Below are positions 53,525 through 63,057 of a stretch of 64,000 nt of DNA, piece after piece. The DNA is taken from NCBI GenBank assembly GCA_000719695.1, contig JOHN01000050.1, positions 1-64,000 of the forward strand, read 5' to 3'. Position numbers and translations under genes: made by a program. Position 1 is the first letter of the stretch. Each line of letters starts with the position of its first letter. This stretch comes from Streptomyces sp. NRRL F-6131 (lineage in GTDB: Bacteria; Actinomycetota; Actinomycetes; Streptomycetales; Streptomycetaceae). The notes under the pieces were generated by a model that did not search any database, was not told the DNA's origin, and was given only the letters and a program-made list of their open reading frames with translations.

Positions 53525-53830
53525 ATGAACACGATCGCCCTGGCCGAGGCCGCGTCCGCCCTGCAAACCCCTTGGGAGTCCGAGGTGTTGCAGCAGGTGG
53601 GCACGGCCGCCGTGAAGCTCCTGCGGATGGACGGACGACCGCTGCCCGTGGAGTCCCACGCCACGGCGGAGGTGCTGCTCGTCCTCCACGGCCGCCTCGA
53701 ACTGCTCGCGGACGGGGTGGAGGTGACCGTCGGACCCGGTGAGCTGTACCGGGTCGCGGCGGGCGTCGAGCACGCCGTCCGCGAGGGCAGCCGGGGCGCG
53801 CTGCTGATCGTCGAGGTGCCCGAGGACTGA
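53525..53830 (+). CDS. Small cupin-domain protein
   Basis: A 101-aa single cupin barrel (ESHATAEVLLVLHGRLELLADG, VTVGPGELYRVAAGVEHAVREG). Only some of the usual metal-binding His/Glu residues are present (His46, Glu49, His90 by eye). The function is unassigned. ATG 53525 follows AGAGGTG. Confidence 0.82.
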   Translation: MNTIALAEAASALQTPWESEVLQQVGTAAVKLLRMDGRPLPVESHATAEVLLVLHGRLELLADGVEVTVGPGELYRVAAGVEHAVREGSRGALLIVEVPED

Positions 53831-53882
53831 GGCGGGGGTGCCGAAAGCAGTCCGGTCCGCGTGATCGCGGGCCGGCCCCGGC

Positions 53883-54362
53883 TCAGGCCAATGCGTCGGT
53901 GAGGCCGTCGATCAGCAGGGTTTCGAGGTTCACCTTGTACAGCAGCTTCGTGTCGGCCGCCCCGTCCTCCCACACTTCGGTCAGGAGGATCGTGGCGTGG
54001 TTGTCGGCTTCGCCCTGGTCGGTCAGGCTGTAGGCCTTGGGCAGCTCGCTCCGGCGCAGGACGGGATCCACCTGGTGCTCGGAGCCCCAGACGGTGAGGG
54101 CGTCGTCGAGTTCGGTGGTGAGGAAGTCCTTGCGCACCGCGAACACGTCCTTGCCCTCGGAGTGCTCGTTGCGCACGGCGTCCAGGTACTGCTGGAAGAA
54201 CTGGTCGACCTGGAGCTCGGCCCTCGACGCCCGCAGCGTGTGGACGGAGGCCGGGGCATGCGTGCTCGTCGCCTGAGCGGGAAGGGCGAGCAGGCCGGAG
54301 CCGGCGACTGCCAGGGCGCACGCGCCGATCGCGGCGCGGCGCAGGGTCGAGCGGTAGGACAC
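53883..54362 (-). CDS. Secreted protein of unknown function
   Basis: A 159-aa protein with a Sec signal (RSTLRRAAIGACALAVAGSG, cleavage near ALPAQA) and a mature domain rich in acidic and aliphatic residues. The text around FFQQYLDAVRNE and HATILLTEVWEDG suggests an NTF2-like or actinobacterial lipoprotein-like fold, but I cannot name the family. GTG 54362 with AGGGAG upstream is preferred over ATG 54395. Confidence 0.7.
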   Translation of the reverse strand: MSYRSTLRRAAIGACALAVAGSGLLALPAQATSTHAPASVHTLRASRAELQVDQFFQQYLDAVRNEHSEGKDVFAVRKDFLTTELDDALTVWGSEHQVDPVLRRSELPKAYSLTDQGEADNHATILLTEVWEDGAADTKLLYKVNLETLLIDGLTDALA

Positions 54363-54470
54363 GGGGGCTCCCTGAAGGACGGTTGGAGTGGCCATGACGA
54401 CTCAAGCACCCGCCGCCTCCGTGCACAGCGGCCGTCCGGGTGGTCCGCGCCGACCCCGACCCGACCAGCC

Positions 54471-55424
54471 CTAACCACCCGCCAGGGCGGTGGCGGCGGC
54501 CCCGGCCACGGCCTGGACCAGGGTGATGCCCCGGGTGTCGCTCGGGTTGCCGTCCGAGAGCACGGCGATCAGCAGCTCGTGCCCGTCCCGCTCGACCCGG
54601 CCGATGCTGTTGATCACCCACAGGTCGTCCGACTCCCGCGGGAGCCAGCCGTTCTTCACGGTGAAACCGCCGTTGCTCGCGGCCGCGCCCACGCCCCAGC
54701 GCTGGTCGTCCTCCACCTGGTCGAGCAGCTCCTGGAGATAGCTGCGCGAGGCGGGCGAGAGCAGCGACTCGCCGGTGAAGACCTGCTGCAGGAGGCGCAG
54801 TTGGTCGTCGGCGGTGGTCGAGGTGAGGCCCCAGTAGCCGTCCCGGCCGGCCTCGGTGGCGGTCAGTCCGAACCGCGTGTTGGCGGCGTCCAGGCCCGTC
54901 TCCCCGCCGATCTCGCCCCACAGGGCGGTGGCGGAGTCGTTGTCGCTGTTCTCGATCATCGTGGCGGCCAGGTCGCGCTGGTCCGCCGTCAGCGTGGTGC
55001 CGCCGTCCTGGGCCTGGAGCAGCAACGCGGAGAGTATGTCGACCTTGACGACGCTGGCGGCGGCGAAGGCGTGACCGGAGCCGCCGTAGCTGAGCGACTG
55101 CCCCGTCTCCAGGTCGGTGATCGCCACGGAGACGGCGCCGTCGGCCGAGGCGACGGCGCCGCGCAAGGCGGCGTCGGCCTCCCCGGTCGGCACGGCGGTG
55201 GCGGTGGGGGTGACCGTCGGGGTGGCCGTCGCGGCGGACGCGGGAGTGGGGGCGAAGGTCGCCGTCGGGGCGGAGGAGGTCGTGTCGGCTGCCACGACGG
55301 ACAGGTGCGGGCCGCTCCCGACGCCGTCGGAGTGCCCCTGGGCCACGGCGGCGAGGGTCCCCGCGGCGACGAGGAGGCCGACGGGTACCAACACCCTTGC
55401 CCGGGACACGCTTCGTATCGACAT
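54471..55424 (-). CDS. Class A beta-lactamase-like secreted serine hydrolase
   Basis: A 317-aa exported protein. The signal region is at about residues 8-28, followed by a Thr/Pro/Ala linker of about 50 residues and then the beta-lactamase class A fold. Motifs: SVVK (Ser-x-x-Lys), SDN in ENSDNDSA and a KTG-box variant KNG in TVKNGWL. I did not find the usual Glu166 omega-loop motif, so penicillin hydrolysis is uncertain. ATG 55424. Confidence 0.85.
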   Translation of the reverse strand: MSIRSVSRARVLVPVGLLVAAGTLAAVAQGHSDGVGSGPHLSVVAADTTSSAPTATFAPTPASAATATPTVTPTATAVPTGEADAALRGAVASADGAVSVAITDLETGQSLSYGGSGHAFAAASVVKVDILSALLLQAQDGGTTLTADQRDLAATMIENSDNDSATALWGEIGGETGLDAANTRFGLTATEAGRDGYWGLTSTTADDQLRLLQQVFTGESLLSPASRSYLQELLDQVEDDQRWGVGAAASNGGFTVKNGWLPRESDDLWVINSIGRVERDGHELLIAVLSDGNPSDTRGITLVQAVAGAAATALAGG

Positions 55425-55580
55425 GGTCAACGACCCTAGGGCGCGCGGCTTTGAACGCCCTGAGAACGGCATGGACATTTTCTCACGACCGCCGGCGGCC
55501 GAACCCGAACCCGGCCGTCGAACCCGGCGTCGGCGACCGCGGCCGGGGAGCCGTGCCCGGGGAGCCGTGCCCGCGAACGA

Positions 55581-55614
55581 CGAAGGCCCGGAGGACGGAT
55601 CCTCCGGGCCTTCG
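55581..55614. terminator. Strong hairpin terminator beside the tRNA
   Basis: CGAAGGCCCGGAGGA and its complement form a perfect 15-bp stem with a 4-nt loop, 12 bp past the tRNA 3' end. It probably ends tRNA transcription. Confidence 0.75.
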
Positions 55615-55625
55615 GTGCTACTGAG

Positions 55626-55699
55626 TAGCGGGGACAGGATTTGAACCTGCGACCTCTGGGTTATGAGCCCAGCGAGCTACCGAGCTGCTCCACCCCGCC
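55626..55699 (-). tRNA. tRNA-Met (CAU), initiator type
   Basis: The minus strand folds as a 74-nt cloverleaf. The anticodon loop is CTCATAA on a stem ending in three G-C pairs (CTGGG/CCCAG), and the D stem has the A11-U24 pair; both are initiator hallmarks. The T arm is GCAGG-TTCAAAT-CCTGT. The acceptor stem GGCGGGG pairs with CCCCGCT. Position 1-72 is a weak G-U pair rather than the mismatch I expect for initiators. CCA is not encoded. Confidence 0.93.
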
Positions 55700-55952
55700 A
55701 AAGGGGGAGGGTCTGCCCGTGGGACCGAAGCTGCCGCGCCGACCTCCACCCCCGCACCCGCCTCCGGCCCGGGGCCCGCAGGCCGCGACGGTGAGCCGGG
55801 AGCCACGGCGGCGCAGGTGTAGGGGGTCAACCCGGCCGACGGGTGCTACCCGCCGGTAGCCACCCCCAACCGGCGGCCGGACCGCCCCCCGGCAAGGGAT
55901 AACCTTGGGTGCCCCGGGAGCGGGCGACCGACCCAAGAGGAATCAGAACAGC

Positions 55953-58739
55953 GTGGCGCACGACAGGCAGGACCCGGCCCTGGTGGGGCGGCAGCGTGAG
56001 ACGGAGCTGCTGACCGCCGCCCTGGAGCGGGCCGCGGACGGAGCGGGCGGCGCCACGGTGCTGCTGCGCGGCGAGGCCGGCGTCGGCAAGAGCACGCTGC
56101 TCGCCCGGGTGGAGCGCTCGGCCCGCGAACGCGGGTTCACCGTGCTGCGGGCGGTCGGCGCGGAGGCCGAGACCGACCTCGCGTTCGGCGCCCTCCACCA
56201 GGCGCTCTGGTCGCTGCTCCAGCGTTCCGACGCCCTGTCGGCCCACCAGCGCGACGCCCTGGAGAGCGCCTTCGGCGGCCGCTCCGGCCCCCCGAGCGGC
56301 TTCGCCGTCGGCGCCGCCGCGCTCGCCCTGCTCGACGAGGCGGTGCGCACCGCCCCCGTGCTGCTGCTCCTGGACGACCTGCACTGGATCGACTCCTCCA
56401 GCACGACCGTCTTCGGCTTCCTGCACCGGCGCTGCGCCGACCTGCCGCTGGTGATCGTCGGCGCCACCCGCCCGGACGGCACGGCGGCCCAGACCTGGCA
56501 GGCCGAGGCCGTCGACGTCCGGGCGCTGCCCCGGGCGGACGCCGCCGCGCTGCTCGGCACCTGCTACCCCGAGCTGGCCGCGACCACCCGGGACCGGGTG
56601 CTGGCCGAGGCGGACGGCAACCCGCTGGCGCTGGTCGAGCTGCCGCGCCAGCTGGCCGCCGCCCAGCAGCGCGGGGTGGCCCCGCTGCCCGACCGGCTGC
56701 CGCTGGGGCGCCGGCTGGAGCGGCTGTTCGCCGACCGGCTGGCCGCGCTGACCCCGGAGGCCGGCCGGCTGCTGCTGCTCGGCGCCCTCGCCACCGGCCC
56801 GGACCTGAGCAGCGGGGTGTGGCTGCGCGCCGTCGCCGGTGGCGACACCCCCGAGGCGGACGCCACCCCCGGCGCGACCGGCGACGACGTCCGGGCGAAC
56901 CTGGAGCGGATCGAGAGCGACGGCCTCGCCCGGCTCGACGCCGCCGGGCAGCTGGTGTTCCGCCACCCCCTGGCCCGTACGGCCGTGGTGTCCGCCGCCT
57001 CCGACGCCGCCCGTCGCGAGGCCCACCGCGCCCTGGCCGGTGCCCTCGCCCCGGGCGACCCCGGGCGGCTGGTCCACGAGGCGGCGGCCGCCCTGCTGCC
57101 GGACGAGGACCTCGCGCACCGGCTCCAGGAGGCCGGCCGCGACCTCGCGCAGCGCGGCGGCGACGCGGAGGGCGCGCTGCTGCTGGAGCGCGCCGCCGCC
57201 CTCAGCCCCAGCTCCTGCGACCGCGTCCGCCGGCTCACCTGGGCGGCCGTGATGGCCGCCCGCGGCGGTCAGCTGCGCCACACCGCGGCCCTGGTGGAGG
57301 AGCTGAAGGCGGGCACGGTGCCGCAGGACGTCGCCCCGCTGTTCGCCTACGCGGTGGTGTACGCGGACCAGAGCCACCACGTCGACTTCGCCTCCTCGGC
57401 GGCGCTGCTGCCCACCGCCCTGGACACCCTCGCAGCGCCGGGCGCCGACACCTTCGGCGGGCTGGTCGAGCAGGTCTTCTTCAAGCTGCTGCTGGCCGCC
57501 AGCTACACCGACGACCCGTGGGCCTGGCGGGCCCTGCACCGGCACCGGGACGCCGTCTCCGAGGCGGGCCGGCTCTGCCTGCGGGCCTGGACGGACCCGG
57601 GCCCGGGCGTGGCAGACGCGCTGCTGGCCGTGGCCGAGGGCATGACGCAGGAGCAGGAGGCCGGCGCGGCCTGGCTGCTGCTCTGGACGGCCGCGGCGCT
57701 CGACTGCCCCGAGGGCGACCTCTGGCAGCGCTTCACCGGCCTGCACGGCTACGCCACCCAGGGCTCGGTGGCGAAGGCCAAGAGCCACCAGGACTTCCTG
57801 CTCGGCCACTGGGAGCGGGCCGAGGTCTGCCTGCGCGAGGCCGAGATCGCGGACGAGCTCGGCTACCACACCAACGGCCTGATGTTCCGGCAGTACTACG
57901 CGCACTTCCTGGCGGGCCGGGGCGACGAGGCCGGACTGGCGGAGATCGCCCGGGCGATCGGGCCGGTCGCCGCCCGGGCCCGGATGCGGTTCGTCCTCGA
58001 CCGCCTGACCCATCTGCGCGGGCTGGCCGCGCTCGCCCACGGGCGCCACGAGGAGGCTTACGGGCACTTCTGCGAACTCACCCCGCCGGGGCGGCTGACC
58101 GGCGGCCGGCCCTGGCAGCACGCACTGGTCCTCGACCTGGTGACCGCCGCCGTGCACACCGGCCGCCGCGAGGAGGCGCTGGCGCACCTGGCGGCGGCCC
58201 GGGCGGTCGGCTCGGCGGGGTTCTCCGGCCGGCACGCGTTCCTGGTGGCGGCGGCCACCGCGGTGGCCGCCGAGGACGACGGGGCCGAGGACGCCTACCG
58301 CGCCGCGTACGCGGTGCCGGGCGCCGAGCGGTGGGCGTTCGACCTCGCCCGGCTCCGGCTCGCCCACGGCTCCTGGCTGCGCCGGCGGCACCGCGCGGGC
58401 GCCCGGGAGGTGCTGCGCGCGGCCCACCACGTGTTCCGCCGGCTGGCGGCGGAGCCGTGGGCGCTGCGGTGCGAGGAGGAGCTGCGGGCCGCGGGGGACG
58501 CGGTGGTCCCGCAGCAGCGCGGACCGGCCGCGGAGCCGTCCGGCCTGACCGGGCAGGAGCTGCGGATCGCCCGGCTGGCCGCGACCGGCCTGACCAACAA
58601 GGAGATCGGCCGGCAGCTCCAGCTGTCGCCCCGGACCGTCGCCGCCCACCTGTACAAGATCTTCCCCAAGCTGGGGATCACCTCCCGGGCCGCCCTCGCG
58701 CACGCCCTCGGGCAGGAGCTCGGCGCCGACGTCGGCTGA
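55953..58739 (+). CDS. LAL-type large ATP-binding LuxR regulator
   Basis: A 928-aa regulator. The N-terminal AAA/STAND ATPase has Walker A GEAGVGKST (about residue 40) and Walker B VLLLLDDLHWID. A long TPR-like helical middle follows. The C-terminal LuxR HTH reads LTGQELRIARLAATGLTNKEIGRQLQLSPRTVAAHLYKIF. LAL proteins activate antibiotic or sugar pathways; no target cluster is adjacent here. GTG 55953, with a weak AGAGGA upstream. Confidence 0.93.
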   Translation: MAHDRQDPALVGRQRETELLTAALERAADGAGGATVLLRGEAGVGKSTLLARVERSARERGFTVLRAVGAEAETDLAFGALHQALWSLLQRSDALSAHQRDALESAFGGRSGPPSGFAVGAAALALLDEAVRTAPVLLLLDDLHWIDSSSTTVFGFLHRRCADLPLVIVGATRPDGTAAQTWQAEAVDVRALPRADAAALLGTCYPELAATTRDRVLAEADGNPLALVELPRQLAAAQQRGVAPLPDRLPLGRRLERLFADRLAALTPEAGRLLLLGALATGPDLSSGVWLRAVAGGDTPEADATPGATGDDVRANLERIESDGLARLDAAGQLVFRHPLARTAVVSAASDAARREAHRALAGALAPGDPGRLVHEAAAALLPDEDLAHRLQEAGRDLAQRGGDAEGALLLERAAALSPSSCDRVRRLTWAAVMAARGGQLRHTAALVEELKAGTVPQDVAPLFAYAVVYADQSHHVDFASSAALLPTALDTLAAPGADTFGGLVEQVFFKLLLAASYTDDPWAWRALHRHRDAVSEAGRLCLRAWTDPGPGVADALLAVAEGMTQEQEAGAAWLLLWTAAALDCPEGDLWQRFTGLHGYATQGSVAKAKSHQDFLLGHWERAEVCLREAEIADELGYHTNGLMFRQYYAHFLAGRGDEAGLAEIARAIGPVAARARMRFVLDRLTHLRGLAALAHGRHEEAYGHFCELTPPGRLTGGRPWQHALVLDLVTAAVHTGRREEALAHLAAARAVGSAGFSGRHAFLVAAATAVAAEDDGAEDAYRAAYAVPGAERWAFDLARLRLAHGSWLRRRHRAGAREVLRAAHHVFRRLAAEPWALRCEEELRAAGDAVVPQQRGPAAEPSGLTGQELRIARLAATGLTNKEIGRQLQLSPRTVAAHLYKIFPKLGITSRAALAHALGQELGADVG

Positions 58740-58904
58740 GGACGGGCCCCGGCGTTCGACCCGCCCGCTGCCGGTCGACGGACCGGGGCGATGACCTATC
58801 GGGCAACCGATGGTGGCCCGAGAGGGCAGTCAGATGACCTAACCACCCCCTCCGCCCGTCGGTCAGGCTGGCTGCGCAGGCTTCGAGCGGAGGACGGTGG
58901 GCAG

Positions 58905-59900
58905 ATGGGCGTGGGTCGGACGGGCGTGCGCGTGACGACCGCGTCCGTCCCGGACGGCGAGAAGGCGGCGTTCCTGAGCGGCGCGGTCTCGCGGACGCTG
59001 GTGCCGGTGGAGCTGCGCCCGCTCACCCCCCGACGGCCGTTCGACGGGCTCCTGGTGTCCCACCGGCTCGGCTACGTACGGGTCTCCACGCTGGAGGCCG
59101 ACGCCGCCCGGGTCACCCGCACGGCCGCGCTGATCGCGCGGGCCCCGCGCAGCGAGCCGCAGGTCGGTGTCGGCGTGCAGCTGGCGGGCCGGGCCGTCCT
59201 GGAGCAGGACGGGCGGCGGGCGGAGGTGACGGCCGGCGGGCTCGTCCTGTACGACACGGCCCGCCCGTACGCCGTCCACTATCCGGAGCGCTTCCGCACC
59301 CACCTGTTCCACCTGCCGCGCCGGCTGCTCGGGGTGCCGGAGCGGGAGCTGCGGCGCGCCTCCGCGACGGCGGTCGGCCCGGCGGAGGGGTGCGGCCCGG
59401 TGATCCTGCCGTTCCTGGAGGTGCTCGCCGCCTCCGCCGACTCCTACTCCGCGCCGGTCGGCGACCGGCTGGCCGGCAGCGTCGCCGACCTGCTGAGCAC
59501 GCTGGTCGCCCAGCTGGCGGCCGGCCGGGCGGCGGAGGACGGCGGGCCGGGCACGCCCAACGCCCACCTGGTCCGCCGGGTGCGGGCCTTCATCGACCGC
59601 CACCTGGGCGATCCGGAGCTGGGGCCGGAACGGATCGCGCAGGCCCACCACATCTCGGTGCGGTACCTGCACCGGCTCTTCGAGGGGGAGGGGGTGACGG
59701 TGGGCCGGCTGGTCCAGCAGCGCCGGCTGGAGGCGTGCGCCCGTGAACTGGCCCGGCGCGGCCGGACGGCGCCCACGGTGTCGGCGGTCGCCCAGCGCTG
59801 GGGGTTCGTCAACCCGGCGCACTTCAGCCGGACCTTCCGCGCCGCGTACGGCGTCCCGCCCAGCGAGTGGCGGGGGCCGGGGCCGGACGGGGCCGTCTGA
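58905..59900 (+). CDS. AraC-family regulator (first of a pair)
   Basis: A 331-aa regulator with an AraC_binding_2-type N-terminal sensor and a C-terminal double HTH (LGPERIAQAHHISVRYLHRLF, VSAVAQRWGFVNPAHFSRTF, YGVPPSEW). The C-terminal domain closely resembles that of the regulator at 61257, so they are paralogues. ATG 58905 has GGAGG upstream. Confidence 0.9.
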   Translation: MGVGRTGVRVTTASVPDGEKAAFLSGAVSRTLVPVELRPLTPRRPFDGLLVSHRLGYVRVSTLEADAARVTRTAALIARAPRSEPQVGVGVQLAGRAVLEQDGRRAEVTAGGLVLYDTARPYAVHYPERFRTHLFHLPRRLLGVPERELRRASATAVGPAEGCGPVILPFLEVLAASADSYSAPVGDRLAGSVADLLSTLVAQLAAGRAAEDGGPGTPNAHLVRRVRAFIDRHLGDPELGPERIAQAHHISVRYLHRLFEGEGVTVGRLVQQRRLEACARELARRGRTAPTVSAVAQRWGFVNPAHFSRTFRAAYGVPPSEWRGPGPDGAV

Positions 59901-60111
59901 CGCGCGAGCACCGCCGCCGGACCGCGGCGACCGGCGTACGGGGACCTGCCCGGGACGACCGGTCCGCCGCCCGGTCGGACCCGCCCGAACGTGCACGGTC
60001 GGACCAGCGCGCCCGCCGTCCGGGCCGTACCGTCGCGAGCGGTGCACCCGTACGCCGGGCAGGCGCCCACGACGTCCGTTCCGGCGGCCGGCGGACCAGG
60101 CCGGGGCGCCC

Positions 60112-61194
60112 ATGATCGAAGCCAGGAGCACAGAGTTGTCCGACCCCACGCCCGCCCCCGACCGCCGGCCCGTCCTCGACCGGGAGCTCCAGGAGTTCCT
60201 GGACGCCTGGACCGACCGGGCCGAACGCACCGGCCGGACCGCGACGGATCCGCCGGACCTGTCCTTCCTCGACCCCCTCCCCGGCTCCCTCCCCGGCCCC
60301 CACGACGCACCGGGCGCCGACTCCGCCCACCCGGCCGACCCCGACGACCCCGCTGACCCCGACGACCCGTACGGCACCACGACGGAGTGGCTCGCGCTGC
60401 CCTGCGGACCGACCGGGCGGGTGCGCGTCCGGGTGACCAGACCGGTCGGCGCCGCCGAGCCGTGCCCCGTGGTGCTCTTCCTGCCGGGCCTCGGCTGGTC
60501 GCCGGGCGAGGCCGCCCACTACGACCGGCTGGTCCGCGAACTCGCCCTCGGCGCCGACGCCGCCGTGGTCTACGTGGACTACGCGCGGGCGCCCGCCACC
60601 CGCTACCCGGTGGCCGTCGAGCAGTGCCACGCGGTGGCCCGGTGGATCCACGCCCACGGCCACGAGCTGGGCCTGGCGGGGAGGCGGATGGCCGCCGTCG
60701 GCGACTCGGCGGGGGCCAACCTGGTGGCCGCGCTGACCCTCCTCGCCCGCGAGCACGGGGACGTCCGGCTGCTCCACCAGGTGCTGCTCTGCCCGGTCAC
60801 CGACGCGGACTTCGACACCCCGTCCTACCGCCGCTTCGCCACCGGGTACTTCCTGCACCGCGAGCACATGCGCCGGTTCTGGGACGAGTACCTGCCCGAG
60901 CCGGACCGGCGGCGCGAGGCGACCGCCGCGCCCCTGCGGGCTTCGCTGGAACAGCTCGCCGGACTGCCCCCGGCGCTGGTGGTCACCGCCGAGGCGGACG
61001 TGCTGCGGGACGAGGGCGAGGCCTACGCGGCCAGGCTCCGCGCGGCCGGGGTGCCGGTGGTGGCGACGCGCTACCAGGGCGCGGTGCACGGCTTCCTGCT
61101 GCTCGACGCGCACTGCCCCACCGGGACGTCCCGCGCCGCGCTGATCCAGGTCGTCGACACCGTGCACGTCGCCCTGCACCGCCGCGCCTGGTGA
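60112..61194 (+). CDS. HSL-type alpha/beta hydrolase
   Basis: A 360-aa (or 352-aa) esterase-like hydrolase. The catalytic Ser is in GDSAGANL, Asp in TAEADVLRDEG and His in GAVHGFLLLD. The usual HGGG oxyanion motif of the HSL family reads FLPGLGW, a marked departure. A Pro/Asp-rich stretch (about residues 60-90) precedes the domain. ATG 60112 is used; TTG 60136 has a better ribosome site (AGGAG 7 nt upstream). It lies between two AraC paralogues, one of which probably controls it. Confidence 0.83.
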   Translation: MIEARSTELSDPTPAPDRRPVLDRELQEFLDAWTDRAERTGRTATDPPDLSFLDPLPGSLPGPHDAPGADSAHPADPDDPADPDDPYGTTTEWLALPCGPTGRVRVRVTRPVGAAEPCPVVLFLPGLGWSPGEAAHYDRLVRELALGADAAVVYVDYARAPATRYPVAVEQCHAVARWIHAHGHELGLAGRRMAAVGDSAGANLVAALTLLAREHGDVRLLHQVLLCPVTDADFDTPSYRRFATGYFLHREHMRRFWDEYLPEPDRRREATAAPLRASLEQLAGLPPALVVTAEADVLRDEGEAYAARLRAAGVPVVATRYQGAVHGFLLLDAHCPTGTSRAALIQVVDTVHVALHRRAW

Positions 61195-61256
61195 CGGACC
61201 CCGGTCCTGTTCCGGCCTCCGTCCTGTTCTTCCACCCCTACGTCCGAGGAGCCGTG

Positions 61257-62228
61257 ATGTCCGTCGTTCTCGACACCGCCGAGGTGCCGCCGGCCGACCG
61301 TGCCGAGTACTGGCACGAGGCCGTCACCCGGACCTTCGTCCCGCTGGACGTGGCTCTGCTGGAGCGAGCCCCGGACCCGGCCGTCATCGTCAGCCACGGC
61401 CTGGGCGCCGTCCAGGTCTCCCGGGTGCAGGCCGGCCCGCAGCGGGTCGAGCGCAGTGCGGGCCTGATCGCCCGGGGCGGCGAGGACCACCTCACCCTGG
61501 CGCTCCAGCACCGCGGCACCGCACGGCTGGAGCAGAACGGGCTGCGGGTGGAGCTGCGGCCGGGGACCTTCGCGGTCTCGGACGCCGGGCGGCCGTTCGC
61601 CAAGGAGCTGACCGAGCCGTTCGACTTCACCGCCCTGCACTGGCCCCGGTCGGCGGTGGGCGTCTCCGAGGAGGACCTGCGGGTGCTCACCGCGACGGTC
61701 TTCGACACCGGTGACGCCACCGCCCGGCTGGTGGCCGCGTACGTGGACCGGCTCGCCCGGTCGGCCGGTGCGATGGAGCCGCGGTCGGCGGCCCGGCTCG
61801 CCACCACGGCGCTCGACCTGCTCGCGGTCCTCGCCCATGAGCGGCGCGGCCGGTCCGTGCCGGAGGCGCCCGAGGCGGCCCTGGCCACGCTCGCCCGGGT
61901 GAAGGACCACGTCCTGCGCCACCTCGGCGACCAGGACCTCTCGCCGGAGCGGATCGCGGCCGCCCACCACGTGTCGGTGCGGCACCTGCACAAGCTGTTC
62001 CGTTTCGAGGGGGTGACGGTGACCCGCTGGATCCAGCGTCAGCGGCTCGACATGTGCCGCCGTGACCTGGGCCGACCGGCGGCGGGCCGGGCGACGGTGG
62101 CGGCGGTCGCGGCCCGCTGGGGCTTCGCCAGCGCCAGCCACTTCAGCCGGGCCTTCCGGGCCGCGTACGGGGTCTCCCCGCGCGAGTGGCAGGCCGACGC
62201 GGGCGCGGCCGCGGTGCCGGGGCGGTAG
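61257..62228 (+). CDS. AraC-family regulator (second of a pair)
   Basis: A 323-aa regulator with an AraC_binding_2-type N-terminal domain (YWHEAVTRTFVPLDV, FAVSDAGRPF) and a C-terminal double HTH (LSPERIAAAHHVSVRHLHKLF, ARWGFASASHFSRAFRAAYG). It starts at ATG 61257 behind GAGGAG, 62 bp after the hydrolase, so the two may share a transcript. Confidence 0.9.
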   Translation: MSVVLDTAEVPPADRAEYWHEAVTRTFVPLDVALLERAPDPAVIVSHGLGAVQVSRVQAGPQRVERSAGLIARGGEDHLTLALQHRGTARLEQNGLRVELRPGTFAVSDAGRPFAKELTEPFDFTALHWPRSAVGVSEEDLRVLTATVFDTGDATARLVAAYVDRLARSAGAMEPRSAARLATTALDLLAVLAHERRGRSVPEAPEAALATLARVKDHVLRHLGDQDLSPERIAAAHHVSVRHLHKLFRFEGVTVTRWIQRQRLDMCRRDLGRPAAGRATVAAVAARWGFASASHFSRAFRAAYGVSPREWQADAGAAAVPGR

Positions 62229-62236
62229 GCGGAGAA

Positions 62237-62279
62237 CCACGGGTGGGCCGGTCGTCGGTGACGACCGGCCCACCCGTGG
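62237..62279. terminator. Very strong bidirectional terminator
   Basis: A perfect 20-bp stem with a 3-nt GGT loop separates the convergent AraC and DUF1275 genes. It has the longest perfect stem I found in the window. Confidence 0.85.
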
Positions 62280-62292
62280 CGTCCACCGGGCC

Positions 62293-63057
62293 CTAGATCG
62301 GGGCCGCCCAGGGGGCGTCCGGGGGAGAGCGGCGGCGGGCGGTCAGCGTGGTGACGAGCAGCAGGGCGGCGGCCGCGGCGAGGGCGGTGGCCGGGTGGCC
62401 GTGCAGGATGAGTGCGGCGCCCGCGAGGCCGCCCAGCAGCATGGCCAGGGCGGACAGCAGCCGGCGTCCCGGGCGGGGCGCCGTACCGCCGGCCGCCGTG
62501 GAGTCGGCGGCGAGGCCGGTGAGGGTGAGGGTGAGCACGGTGGTGGTCAGGTCCGGCACGCCGAGCCGCCGGGCCACCGCGTTCTGCAGTCCCATGCCCA
62601 GGCCCAGCAGCACGATCAGCGGGTACTGCGCGTCGCCGCCTCCGGCGACCCAGCCACCGGCCCCACCGGCCCCACCGCCGCCGACGAGCGCGGCGGTGGC
62701 GGCCGCCGCGGCCGTCAGGGCCGTCTGGACGCCGGTGGCCAGCGCCAGCAGGCGACCGCGGTGGGCGGCCGCCCGGCCGGCGAGCCGGCCACCGGCCAGC
62801 GCGCCGGCCAGGAAGGCCGCGAGGGAGACCAGCGAGGCCGGGGCGGACAGGCCCGGCGCTCCCGCCAGGGCGAACCCGAGGAAGACCACGTTGCCGGTCA
62901 TGTTCGCCACGAAGACGTGCCCGAGGCCGAGGTAGCTGACCGCGTCGACCACACCGGTGGTCACCGTCAGCAGCAGCATCAGCGGTGGCAGCGGTCCGTG
63001 CCGGTCCCCGCGCGGCGGGACGAGCGTCCGCAGCGCGTCAGTCAGCAGCGCGCGCAC
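62293..63057 (-). CDS. YoaK/DUF1275 membrane protein
   Basis: A 254-aa integral membrane protein with about six helices. Family marks: TTGVVDAVSYLGLGHVFVANMTGNVVFLG at the N-terminus and GLGMGLQNAVARRLGVPDLTTTVLT in the middle. The function of this family is unknown. It starts 20 bp inside the DoxX gene, so both are on one transcript. Confidence 0.88.
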   Translation of the reverse strand: MRALLTDALRTLVPPRGDRHGPLPPLMLLLTVTTGVVDAVSYLGLGHVFVANMTGNVVFLGFALAGAPGLSAPASLVSLAAFLAGALAGGRLAGRAAAHRGRLLALATGVQTALTAAAAATAALVGGGGAGGAGGWVAGGGDAQYPLIVLLGLGMGLQNAVARRLGVPDLTTTVLTLTLTGLAADSTAAGGTAPRPGRRLLSALAMLLGGLAGAALILHGHPATALAAAAALLLVTTLTARRRSPPDAPWAAPI

